NCBI RefSeq assembly: GCF_010435965.1
Contig: NZ_JAAGAA010000002.1
Location: 124,001 to 188,000 of the forward strand
Origin: Crenobacter caeni
GTDB lineage: Bacteria; Pseudomonadota; Gammaproteobacteria; Burkholderiales; Chromobacteriaceae
DNA length: 64,000 nt
Direction of reading: 5' to 3'
The first letter of the stretch is position 1; the number at the start of each line of letters is the position of its first letter. Of this stretch, positions 1 through 6,870 are shown piece after piece. Position numbers and translations under genes: made by a program. Below the pieces are notes generated by a model. The model worked only from the letters and a program-made list of their open reading frames with translations. It made no database searches and had not been told where the DNA came from.

Positions 1-265
1 TGCGCCCGGCACGGCTTTGCACGGTGACGGCCTCGTTGTACACGATGCCCTGCGTGCCCAGCTTGTCCAGCAGGCTCTGCTCGTCGGCCCGGTTGACCAG
101 ATGCTGGAAGAAGGACTCGCCAAGCAGCTCCGCGTGCGGTACGCCCAGCAGGATGGCCGCCAGCTGGTTGGCGGCAAATACGCGCCCGTCTTCGGGCGAG
201 AGCAGCAACAGCGCGCCTTGCACGGTGTCGATCAGAGATTGGAATGCCTTCTCGTCGGGCAGCAT
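1..265 (-). CDS. PAS-domain sensory protein, N-terminal part (runs off window start)
   Basis: The minus strand has an open frame from an ATG at 265 to the window edge (88 residues visible). A strong AGGAGGG ribosome binding site lies at 271-280, about 5 nt before the ATG, and fixes the start. The visible protein reads like a PAS fold: a predicted helix, then LLLLSPEDGRVFAANQLAA, then ILLGVPHAELLGESFF and HLVNRADEQSLL. PAS domains sense small ligands or redox state and are usually coupled to an output domain, which lies outside the window, so the output (kinase, cyclase or HTH) is unknown. It is divergent from the Crp/Fnr-type gene at 372. Confidence 0.7.
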   Translation of the reverse strand, partial: MLPDEKAFQSLIDTVQGALLLLSPEDGRVFAANQLAAILLGVPHAELLGESFFQHLVNRADEQSLLDKLGTQGIVYNEAVTVQSRAGR

Positions 266-371
266 CGATGTGTCCCTCCTGTCATGAACTGAGTCTAGAC
301 GGAGGCCTGCATTTTTTTGAGGGGGTATGATGTCGCCAGTGAACCTTTGACAGGCGAGGCATTCAAGCCAG

Positions 372-1031
372 ATGGACCTATCCGTTCTTTTTCCCCTGTT
401 TGCCGGCTGGCCGGCTGCCGAGCGCGAGGCGCTGCGCGCGCAGGCAAGCGAGCACACCTTCACTGCCGACAGCGAGGTCTGCACGGCCGAGCAGGCCGCC
501 GACCGGGTCATCCTGGTCGAATACGGGCTGATGGCGGCGTACGCGGCGGGCGAGCGCCCCGGGCGCAGCTTCAACTACGGCTACATCCTGCCCGGCGATA
601 TCATCGGCCTGCACGGCCTGCTCAGCGTCGAAGCCTACGGTGTCGCCATCCACGCGCTGCGCGACACCCGCTGCCTGATCCTGCCCAACGCCGCACTGGT
701 GGCCGCCTTCGACGCCGACCCCGCGCGCTGGCGCGCGGTGGCCAGCCAGCTTGCGCAGTCGGTGCACCACCTGCTGGGCTTCGTGTCCATGCTCGCCGAA
801 CCCAGCGGCTACCGTCGCCTCAAGCGCGTGCTGGAAAACATCGATACCTATACCCGGCAGCGCCCGTTCGCGCCCCGGATGGTGCTGACCCAGCGCGAAC
901 TTGGCGAGCGCATCGGTCTGAGCCGAGAGATGGTCAACCGCATCCTGCGCGAACTGAAGGCCGGCGGCTACGTCGGCGTCGACGAGGAGGGCGGTATCCG
1001 CCTGCTGCGTCCCTTGCCCGCGCGCTTTTAA
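372..1031 (+). CDS. Crp/Fnr-family transcriptional regulator
   Basis: The 219-residue protein has the two-domain Crp/Fnr layout. The N-terminal part is a cyclic-nucleotide-binding-like beta roll (roughly residues 20-115, with YGYILPGDIIGLHGLL). The C-terminal winged helix-turn-helix (roughly 150-215) contains LTQRELGERIGLSREMVNRI. The N-terminal cysteine cluster of FNR is absent, so it should not carry the FNR-type 4Fe-4S cluster; its ligand cannot be read from the sequence. The start has only a weak GGCGAGG upstream. A 5-4-5 dyad at 1066-1079, just past its stop and before the next gene, has the architecture of a Crp/Fnr-family site. Confidence 0.8.
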   Translation: MDLSVLFPLFAGWPAAEREALRAQASEHTFTADSEVCTAEQAADRVILVEYGLMAAYAAGERPGRSFNYGYILPGDIIGLHGLLSVEAYGVAIHALRDTRCLILPNAALVAAFDADPARWRAVASQLAQSVHHLLGFVSMLAEPSGYRRLKRVLENIDTYTRQRPFAPRMVLTQRELGERIGLSREMVNRILRELKAGGYVGVDEEGGIRLLRPLPARF

Positions 1032-1065
1032 AACGGTGCAGCAAGTCGGATAAAGAAAAGCGAGT

Positions 1066-1079
1066 GTGAACTACTTCAC
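1066..1079. promoter_or_regulatory. candidate Crp/Fnr-family operator (GTGAA-N4-TTCAC)
   Basis: The perfect dyad GTGAACTACTTCAC lies 68 nt upstream of the glycine-zipper start and just downstream of the Crp/Fnr-type gene. The 5-4-5 spacing matches this regulator family, although the half-site is not the FNR TTGAT. That the neighbouring regulator binds it is inference. Confidence 0.35.
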
Positions 1080-1146
1080 TCCGCGTGGCATCCGTACGTT
1101 CACCTGCCTAGACTGACGCCAAAATGGATTCTTCGGAGGTATGCAA

Positions 1147-1491
1147 ATGCGTAAAGGTATTTCCCGCACCCTGCTGGTGGTGCTGACGTCCGTAACGCTG
1201 GCGATGCCCGCGGCGGCTCATGCCGGCAAGGTCAAGCGTGGCGCCGTGCTCGGCGCCGCTGTCGGCGTGCTTTCCGGCAACGGCCTGAAGGGCGCGATCG
1301 GCGGCGCGGTGGTCGGTGGCGGCCTGGGCGCGGTCGGCCAGAAGGGCTACAAGGGTTACAAGGCGCGCGAAGGCGCGAAGACCGGCGCGGTGCTCGGCGC
1401 GGGTCTCGGCCTGCTCTCCGGCAACGGCATCGAAGGTGCGCTCAAGGGTGCGGTGATCGGCGGTGCCGGCGGCGCGCTGCTGAACCAGTAA
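1147..1491 (+). CDS. glycine-zipper secreted/outer-membrane-associated protein
   Basis: This 114-residue protein has a signal peptide (MRKGISRTLLVVLTSVTLA, ending near AAHA-GK) followed by two glycine-zipper blocks. The blocks are an internal duplication: GAVLGAAVGVLSGNGLKGA near residues 33-51 and GAVLGAGLGLLSGNGIEGA near 77-95. Glycine zippers pack membrane helices and occur in small envelope proteins such as the SlyB/YMGG type. An in-frame ATG at 1141 directly abuts the GGAGGT ribosome binding site (1135-1140) and is too close, so the ATG at 1147 (6 nt spacing) is chosen. Its function is unknown. Confidence 0.75.
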   Translation: MRKGISRTLLVVLTSVTLAMPAAAHAGKVKRGAVLGAAVGVLSGNGLKGAIGGAVVGGGLGAVGQKGYKGYKAREGAKTGAVLGAGLGLLSGNGIEGALKGAVIGGAGGALLNQ

Positions 1492-1531
1492 GCAATACGT
1501 AACGAACGATCAAGAACAAGGAAGTGTAACG

Positions 1532-1870
1532 ATGAAAAAGACGACGATGATTGCGCTGGGCCTGCTCGCTTCGGTATTTGCGGGTACCGCCGCGGCGGCC
1601 GAACCGGCCAAGCTGCCGGGCCTGGCCTCAGAATACCTGATGACCTGCGCCGAAGCGAGTGCCGAGGCGAAGACCGACGCAGCTTACGTCGCCGACGTGG
1701 TGGCCAGCATGGGGAACGCCAGCGTCGAAGCGCGTGGCCTGAAGATCAAGCCGGCGAAGGACCTCGACGCGCGTGTCGTCAAGGTGATGGGCGACGTGTG
1801 CAAGAAGGACCCGGACGGCCTGCTGATCAACGCGGTCGACCGCGCGATGCGCAGCGTCGCCAGCAAGTAA
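1532..1870 (+). CDS. small secreted HdeA-like protein
   Basis: This 112-residue protein has a clear signal peptide (cleavage near GTAAAA-AEP). The mature part has exactly two cysteines, in MTCAEAS and DVCKKDPDGLLINAVD. One cysteine near the start of the mature chain and one before a KDxxxxxxxAV helix resembles the disulfide layout of the HdeA/HdeB acid-stress periplasmic chaperones. This is inferred from layout, not from close sequence match. The ribosome binding site AAGGAAG precedes the ATG. A terminator follows at 1894. Confidence 0.6.
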   Translation: MKKTTMIALGLLASVFAGTAAAAEPAKLPGLASEYLMTCAEASAEAKTDAAYVADVVASMGNASVEARGLKIKPAKDLDARVVKVMGDVCKKDPDGLLINAVDRAMRSVASK

Positions 1871-1893
1871 TTCATTCCCCACCCGGAACCCGC

Positions 1894-1921
1894 AGCCCGT
1901 GCCATAAGGTACGGGCTTTTT
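1894..1921 (+). terminator. rho-independent terminator of the HdeA-like gene
   Basis: The stem AGCCCGT/ACGGGCT with a 10-nt loop is followed by a run of T, 24 nt after the stop codon at 1870. Confidence 0.75.
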
Positions 1922-1958
1922 CGTGCGTGCGCTTCGGCGTCGGCTGTTTCGGATCAAA

Positions 1959-1988
1959 AAACCCCGCAGGCGCGAGCCTGCGGGGTTT
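1959..1988 (-). terminator. displaced host terminator of lysS
   Basis: The stem AAACCCCGCAGGC/GCCTGCGGGGTTT with a GCGA loop has a T-run on the minus strand. It lies about 20 nt beyond the duplicated lysS stop codon (2009-2011, minus strand), which is where a lysS terminator would sit before the island inserted. Today lysS ends 10.2 kb away. Confidence 0.7.
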
Positions 1989-2008
1989 CGTATGCGCGGA
2001 CCGTATGC

Positions 2009-2029
2009 TTACTCTGGGCGCATGTGCGG
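2009..2029 (-). other. attL: duplicated lysS 3' tail
   Basis: On the minus strand these bases read CCG CAC ATG CGC CCA GAG TAA (PHMRPE-stop), identical in protein to the real lysS end. They differ from it at the Arg codon (CGC against AGG) and the Pro codon (CCA against CCG). This copy is joined to the host terminator at 1959-1988, so it is the original chromosomal tail left behind after integration. Confidence 0.8.
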
Positions 2030-2091
2030 AGGGCGTATTTGCTAATTAACCCATTGATATATATAGATTTCAATGTGTGCTATTCGTAAGT

Positions 2092-2109
2092 GTACCCAGT
2101 TTTGTACCC
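2092..2109. promoter_or_regulatory. candidate integrase arm-type sites, left end
   Basis: Two GTACCC motifs start at 2092 and 2104 (12-bp period), about 60 bp inside attL. The same doublet in the same orientation occurs at the right end (12073 and 12085). Paired arm sites are typical of tyrosine-recombinase att regions; their role here is inferred. Confidence 0.45.
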
Positions 2110-2187
2110 TGTTCTGTGCCGTGCTAACCGCTGTAACGAGGACGGTCCTGCGTCGTCCGTACTAGTGGGACTTGCGATCCAAGAGGC

Positions 2188-2224
2188 ACTCCCTCGCGAG
2201 GGAGTCGGCCGCTGACATGCGGCC
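2188..2224. repeat. adjacent palindromes in the island left end
   Basis: A perfect 18-bp palindrome, ACTCCCTCGCGAGGGAGT (2188-2205), is followed after one base by an inverted repeat GGCCGC-N6-GCGGCC (2207-2224). No T-run follows on either strand, so this is not an ordinary terminator. No function is evident; a recombination or replication site, or a relic, is possible. Confidence 0.5.
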
Positions 2225-2344
2225 AACCACGTACGGGTAGCCGCCGGGGGTGGCAGCCACGGGATACGCGGAATCGATGCCGCGGTGCTGGCCGAACAGA
2301 AGCGCATTGCCGATACCTTCTATCAGCTGGTAGCTGATTCGTAA
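2216..2344 (+). pseudogene. fragment resembling the C-terminus of a sulfonate-binding protein (SsuA-like)
   Basis: An open frame without a start codon ends IDAAVLAEQKRIADTFYQL, then VADS and stop. SsuA-type aliphatic sulfonate-binding proteins have a similar segment near their C-terminus (alternating xAxVxALQQxxADxFY followed by a short tail). The reading frame is opened by a TGA at 2213 and runs into the tRNA-Thr fragment, where it stops, so it is a remnant. The match is short and made by eye, so the assignment is tentative. Confidence 0.35.
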
Positions 2345-2382
2345 TCAGTAGGTTGGAGGTTCGATTCCTCTCATCAGCACCA
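2332..2382 (+). pseudogene. 3' part of tRNA-Thr(CGU), relic attachment site
   Basis: The sequence contains an anticodon arm GCTGA-TTCGTAA-TCAGT (anticodon CGT), a T-arm GGAGG-TTCGATT-CCTCT, the 3' acceptor strand CATCAGC, discriminator A, and CCA. The required 5' acceptor strand (GCTGATG) and D-arm are missing; the bases upstream belong to the SsuA-like fragment. A tRNA copy running from the anticodon stem to CCA is the usual footprint of tyrosine-integrase insertion at a tRNA 3' end. It is not a functional tRNA. Confidence 0.8.
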
Positions 2383-2433
2383 AGAATGATAATGGAATTC
2401 TGTCATCGGCGGCATGCTGCCTCTCTGCTCAAG

Positions 2434-4827
2434 CTACTTCAAAAATCCATATTCCAAAACCTTTGGCGCAATTTTCATGCTCAGTGCGCCATAGGCATCC
2501 CTGAAGTCTGTAAAGTCCGTTTCGCCATTGGCCTCAAGTGCCTTTCGAATTTGATACCACCCAGCATCAGGACGATTCAACTTGAACTCTTCCCGGATCT
2601 TTTTCTCGAACTTGATTGAGTGGTACTTTGCCCAGATTTTCCGGCCTTCATCAAGTACGGCTTTGGCTTGTTTGCTCAGCTTCTGCTTACCCATGTGCTT
2701 GCTCATGAAATCGGATTCAAAGCGGCCACTTGCACCAACCTCTTCCTCTGAAAATGGGATGAAATGATTGACCAACGACCATTTCTTGCCATTCCATTCC
2801 AGGCCATTTGCTCCGGCGCTGAGATTGCTTGTATTGAAAAGCATCCAGATCAGGCAGTCTGATTGGAATTCGTCAGAGGGTTCTTGGGTGGGTTGCAAGA
2901 ACTGGTCACGATCATTAAGCCAGGTTGGCTTGATGATCCGTCGAACCGTGAAAATTATCGCGGCTTTCCAGAGGTTGTCTGCCGTGACAAAGAAGGATCC
3001 AGCGTTTCCGTAACCGGAAGACAGCAAGGCCGTTCCTTTCGAAGCATGCTGCACGTCGTTTCCGAAAGCGATCATGCTGCCGATGGCGCCATCAGCCCAC
3101 TTGCTGCCTCTGACGTCCTTGGTGCTGGTTGTGGGTGTTATCGCATTCTTCAGGGGCAGTGCATCCTGCTTGTTCGATCTGGGCCGAATGAACCACTCAC
3201 TCAATGGCTTCCGGTCATTTTCTTTATAGAAGATTTTCTCGCCTACGATCTCTCCTGATCGACTCAGGGCTTTCGTTTTAATCTCATGTGTCGCTTGCCT
3301 CTTGCTCAAATCCCAAACGAGGAAGCCAATGGGGAATTCCCCCTTCAAGCCGTCAAAAGCCTTGCTGTGGACTACAAGCCCATCAATGTACTTCGCCTGC
3401 CACTGTTCGCGAAACTCCTTGAAGTTGGGGGCATTGACGTATTTTAACTTGCTGAATATCGCAACTTTAGAGTTGGGGAGTTCCTTTTGAATTCGCACCA
3501 GAAATTGTACGAAAAGCTCTCTGGAGGCGTAGCCAAGACCACCCATGAGCGCCCCAATTTTGGTCGTCGCAACTCCCGACTTCTGTTCCGAATTCTTTCC
3601 TGACGACCCTGTAGTGTTGTCGACATTCATAGCCTCTGCATAGGGCGGATTAATTAGGACGAGAATTTTTTTTGCCCCCTTCTTTTTGGCCTTTGCGTCC
3701 GCAATTGCCTGCTGAAGTTCTTTGGGGACTTTATTGGTCAGAGAGTAGTCAAATTCGCCGCGGTCGGTGATGTCGTCGTTCAGGTAGTCATACTGAAATT
3801 TGCTTGCAGCCACGCAAGTGCGGCTAGCCGTCATAACATCAATATCAGCCTGGTCCAGGGTGCTCATGAAGATATTTCGGTGGTTTGAGTGCTTCACCTC
3901 CAAATTACCGACGCCACAGCACATATCCCAGACTAAATAATTTTTCTGCCAATTCCTTCCCAAAGCCTCGGCCAGAAAGTCATAGGCTTTATCTACGATG
4001 TGAAGGGGCGTGTAAAAGGCCCCTTTAAAGCTGCGCTCATCCAGGGGCAGTAGACTGTCTCTACGCTCCAGGAGATAGCTTCTGTATTCCTCATCTGGCG
4101 GCCGGTGATAAATCGCCCAGAAGTTGCGGTATCCCTTCTCGCTAGAAAGCTCATAGGTCTTTCCGTTTAGCAGGAAGAGAGGCTTATCATCTTCATGGAG
4201 AAGCCTCGCAGGCAAATTCTTGACTGCCGCTTTAACTCCATCGTGCATAATGTCGGCAAAGAAAAGAAGGGCGAAGTCTGTTTCACTGACACCCTCAATT
4301 TCGGATCCAACCAAATCTACCCATTTATCAAAAACCTGTCTGAGGTTGTCGGGCGTAATGGGGGTTCGAATGATTTTTCCGCCCTTGATCGCTGCCTTTA
4401 CGGTTGAAATGAACTCCTTTTCGTTGCTGTCCATCTTGTAGACGACGAAATGAGTTTCAATGTGGGGGGCGACTTGGGCGGCGACCTTTTTGTCAACTTT
4501 AGAGGCCGATTTAGGCCATTTAATTGTCTTGTCGGTCATGATTGGCAGCGCTTTGGCGGTCTCCATAATGGCTGCCTTTTCCCTGTCAATCACCGCCAGA
4601 AGAGGGGGGATATGCTCTCCCTTCTTCCTTGCATCACGAACATAAAAGAGAAGTTGAGCGAACATCAGCACAGGAGGGGTTGATTCGTCTTTCGCCTCAA
4701 ACCAAACTTCATCAGTTCTAATATCAATCAATCCCTTGGTGATGGATTTCAGTCCCAATGCCTTAATATAGGCATCTTTGACATCTTCCTCTGACTTTGC
4801 TTTCGCAAGCGCGGCAATCAAGTTCAT
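2434..4827 (-). CDS. N6-adenine DNA methyltransferase, probable fused restriction-modification enzyme (type IIG-like)
   Basis: This 797-residue protein has the order expected of a class gamma adenine methyltransferase: FYTP at 271-274 (motif X), DMCCGVGNLE at 301-310 (motif I, divergent from the usual DPACGSG), and NPPY at 393-396 (motif IV, catalytic). About 400 further residues could carry target recognition. The N-terminus has D35 and E44-A-K46 (LIDIRTDEVWFEAKDE), which fits a PD-(D/E)xK nuclease motif, so one chain may both cut and methylate. No separate endonuclease or specificity gene is adjacent. Base composition is visibly lower in GC than the chromosome. A GAGG ribosome binding site lies 7-8 nt before the ATG. 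An IS element begins 49 bp upstream, so its promoter may be the IS end. It could instead be an orphan methylase. Confidence 0.75.
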   Translation of the reverse strand: MNLIAALAKAKSEEDVKDAYIKALGLKSITKGLIDIRTDEVWFEAKDESTPPVLMFAQLLFYVRDARKKGEHIPPLLAVIDREKAAIMETAKALPIMTDKTIKWPKSASKVDKKVAAQVAPHIETHFVVYKMDSNEKEFISTVKAAIKGGKIIRTPITPDNLRQVFDKWVDLVGSEIEGVSETDFALLFFADIMHDGVKAAVKNLPARLLHEDDKPLFLLNGKTYELSSEKGYRNFWAIYHRPPDEEYRSYLLERRDSLLPLDERSFKGAFYTPLHIVDKAYDFLAEALGRNWQKNYLVWDMCCGVGNLEVKHSNHRNIFMSTLDQADIDVMTASRTCVAASKFQYDYLNDDITDRGEFDYSLTNKVPKELQQAIADAKAKKKGAKKILVLINPPYAEAMNVDNTTGSSGKNSEQKSGVATTKIGALMGGLGYASRELFVQFLVRIQKELPNSKVAIFSKLKYVNAPNFKEFREQWQAKYIDGLVVHSKAFDGLKGEFPIGFLVWDLSKRQATHEIKTKALSRSGEIVGEKIFYKENDRKPLSEWFIRPRSNKQDALPLKNAITPTTSTKDVRGSKWADGAIGSMIAFGNDVQHASKGTALLSSGYGNAGSFFVTADNLWKAAIIFTVRRIIKPTWLNDRDQFLQPTQEPSDEFQSDCLIWMLFNTSNLSAGANGLEWNGKKWSLVNHFIPFSEEEVGASGRFESDFMSKHMGKQKLSKQAKAVLDEGRKIWAKYHSIKFEKKIREEFKLNRPDAGWYQIRKALEANGETDFTDFRDAYGALSMKIAPKVLEYGFLK

Positions 4828-4876
4828 GTTTTTTCCTCGATCTGGATTAGGGAGTGCATCGAATACTCCGCATATT

Positions 4877-6104
4877 AGGGGACTTCCAGAAACCGTCTTC
4901 CAGACGGCTGGGAGGTAAGCAAGCCATCCGCTGATTAAATTTTCAGCAATTTGGCGCTGCTATCGTACCAGATCCTGCTGCTTTTTCATCCGAAGCCCGT
5001 ATTTCTTGGGCTCCGGACGCACTCTGGGCGTCAGAAGGCGGCCACCCCGTTGTTTTTCAGCCAACACAACCGCTTCAGGTTGTAGGTCAGCACTTTGAGA
5101 TGCAACTGCAAATTCGCCCGTGCCAAGCCGACGCTGCGCAGGAACTTGCCACCCAGCGCACGCAGACCCGCAAACGGATGCTCACCACGTACACGGATCC
5201 TGGCGATACGTCGGTTTCGCCCAGCCTGAGTGTCGGAAAGTGCCTGTTTCGGCTTGGCGCGGCGCTGGATGTGTTGCCGCCAGCCGCACGCTTTGAGAAC
5301 CTCCAGCGCGGTGTAGCCCCGGTCGGCGTACAGATCCCGGCTGGTATTGCTCTGGTCGAGCACTTTCAACAGATGGGTCTGATCGCCTTCGTTGGCCGGA
5401 CTGATATGCACGGTGCGGATCAGCTTGTAGCGACAGGCGGTCGACACCGACAGTTTGTAGCCGAAGGTCTGCTTGCCGTGCTTCTCGGTCCAGCGGGCGT
5501 CGACATCCTTGTGTGCCCGCTTCTTGGCCGACCAGTCCTCCGGTGTTTCGCCCTGCTTGATCTGCGCGTTCTCGGTCCGTCCATTGCGCTGAGTCGGTAC
5601 CGGCACCAAGGTGGCGTCGATGATCTGGCCACAACGGGCCAAGTAGCCCTCGGCTTGTAGTTGGCGGTTCACTTCGTCGAATAAGCTTGCGCCCAGGCCT
5701 GCCTGCACCAAGCGCTCGCGGAAGGCCCACACCGTATTGCGATCAGGCACCTTGCCGCTGTCGCGGATGCCGAGAAAGCGCTGGAAGCTGGCCCGGTCGA
5801 GCACCTGGAACTCGAGTTGGGGATCGGACAAGTTGAACAGCTGTTGGATGACTAGCAGGCGGGTCATCAACTCGGTCGGGTACGGCGGCCGACCGCCAAA
5901 GTAGCGGTGCGGCCTCGGCAATGCGCGGTCGACACTGGCCGCCAGCGCGGCAAAGTCGACATGGCGATCCAGCGACTCCAGCGGATCACCCAGCTTGGAC
6001 AGCTTGCTTTCACGTTCTTCGGCAGCGAACAGGCTCTTCATCGGGGCATCTCGGTCAGTGCATGCTCAGATCATGCCAGAACGGGAGGTTTCTGGAAGTC
6101 CCCT
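4877..6104 (-). mobile_element. IS5-family insertion sequence, 1228 bp
   Basis: The element is bounded by 18-bp perfect terminal inverted repeats, AGGGGACTTCCAGAAACC at 4877-4894 and its complement at 6087-6104. One transposase gene lies inside on the minus strand. No clear target-site duplication is visible (flanks TATT on the left, TGTA on the right), which suggests a deletion or recombination beside the element after insertion. It sits between the methyltransferase gene and a truncated plus-strand reading frame. Confidence 0.85.
5031..6041 (-). CDS. IS5-family transposase
   Basis: The 336-residue protein is full length for this family. The N-terminal DUF772-like region contains RPPYPTELMTRLLVIQQLFNLSDPQLEFQVLDR (about 50-82, quoted here only by its key residues) and VPDRNTVWAFRERL. 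The DDE catalytic domain shows D in IIDATLVPVP, D in LYADRGY and the late E in VRGEHPFAGLR. It catalyses cut-and-paste movement of the surrounding element. No frameshift or stop is visible, so the copy may be active. Confidence 0.9.
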   Translation of the reverse strand: MKSLFAAEERESKLSKLGDPLESLDRHVDFAALAASVDRALPRPHRYFGGRPPYPTELMTRLLVIQQLFNLSDPQLEFQVLDRASFQRFLGIRDSGKVPDRNTVWAFRERLVQAGLGASLFDEVNRQLQAEGYLARCGQIIDATLVPVPTQRNGRTENAQIKQGETPEDWSAKKRAHKDVDARWTEKHGKQTFGYKLSVSTACRYKLIRTVHISPANEGDQTHLLKVLDQSNTSRDLYADRGYTALEVLKACGWRQHIQRRAKPKQALSDTQAGRNRRIARIRVRGEHPFAGLRALGGKFLRSVGLARANLQLHLKVLTYNLKRLCWLKNNGVAAF

Positions 6105-6281
6105 TGTACGCACGGTGTGGGTGAGACTTCTTTCGGTCCGACTTGCGTAAAGATGGTACTCAACCTGGTGCGCCCCGTTCCGATGGGGCACAACGGCAAG
6201 ATGAGCCTGCGCATGAAACGCAAGGCGACGGCTTGGTCAGACCAGGAGCGTGAGCGGGTTCTTGGTCTCAATCTTTCATGA
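6105..6281 (+). pseudogene. truncated reading frame interrupted at the IS right end
   Basis: From the outer edge of the IS a plus-strand frame continues to a TGA at 6279-6281, ending MKRKATAWSDQERERVLGLNLS. It has no start of its own and no continuation was found left of the IS, so it looks like the C-terminal remnant of a gene cut by the IS and an adjacent deletion. I do not recognise the family. The rest of the 6105-6429 stretch holds only the terminator at 6400. Confidence 0.3.
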
Positions 6282-6399
6282 CTTACGAGTGAAGTGGTGC
6301 CTGATTGTGGGTGGAGGGCAGCAAAAATTTGTAGTCATTTGTAATCATTATTCCTTGTGAACTATTTGCGAATGCCGATTTTTTAATATTCTCATTGTG

Positions 6400-6420
6400 A
6401 AAAACCCCGCGGAGCGGGGT
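6400..6420 (-). terminator. terminator of the island replication-gene operon
   Basis: The minus-strand stem ACCCCGC/GCGGGGT with loop TCC is followed by a short T run, 10 nt after the stop of the TubC-like gene. Confidence 0.75.
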
Positions 6421-6429
6421 CGATTAAGT

Positions 6430-6870
6430 CTAGTTATGCTTCGCTGATTGGATTGCTGCTACGATTTCGGCCATCGCTATACGCTGAGCCTCAGCATCGG
6501 TCGAACTCTCAGCTGCGATAGCGAACCGTTCGGCGGCTCGTTCCTGAAGGTCGTCCAGATCAAGCCGACTACCGTATCGCTCGACCAACTCGCGTACCAT
6601 CTCGGGGAGGTCGTCACCGATCACCGTACCGCCAGTATTGCCGCCGCTCGTTGCACCCAACCTGAAGCGAATGGTTGGCCGTATAGGGCTAGGTGGAATT
6701 GGGTCGTTCGCAGGGGCGAGCGCCTCGATTACCTCCAATTTGTGTGCCTTCAGAGCAGCCACCGTTAGATCAGGTACAACGGATGCCGGTCGGATCAGCA
6801 GTCTTCCATCTTCAACCTTGATCGTCGCTCCTGCCTCGATTACATCCTTGATAATCCTGGCAGCGCTCAT
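6430..6870 (-). CDS. hypothetical island protein with TubC-like N-terminal domain
   Basis: This protein has 146 residues. The first 50 (IIKDVIEAGATIKVEDGRLLIRPA, then PDLTVAALKAHKLEVIEAL) match the pattern of the TubC N-terminal docking domain, which recurs in short proteins of integrated elements beside primases, not only in peptide synthetases. The remainder is acidic and helical with no recognised motif. Its start overlaps the stop of the DUF3987 gene by 4 nt (ATGA), indicating translational coupling. Its role in the element is unknown; a protein-protein docking role is inference from the domain. Confidence 0.65.
   Translation of the reverse strand: MSAARIIKDVIEAGATIKVEDGRLLIRPASVVPDLTVAALKAHKLEVIEALAPANDPIPPSPIRPTIRFRLGATSGGNTGGTVIGDDLPEMVRELVERYGSRLDLDDLQERAAERFAIAAESSTDAEAQRIAMAEIVAAIQSAKHN

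Noticed and set aside
2332-2382. A functional tRNA-Thr gene
   Set aside because: The 5' acceptor strand and D-arm are absent; only the 3' half is present.
2332-2382. The tRNA-Thr fragment as the present attachment site of the island
   Set aside because: No second copy of it is seen at the integrase end. The repeated sequence at both ends is the lysS tail instead.
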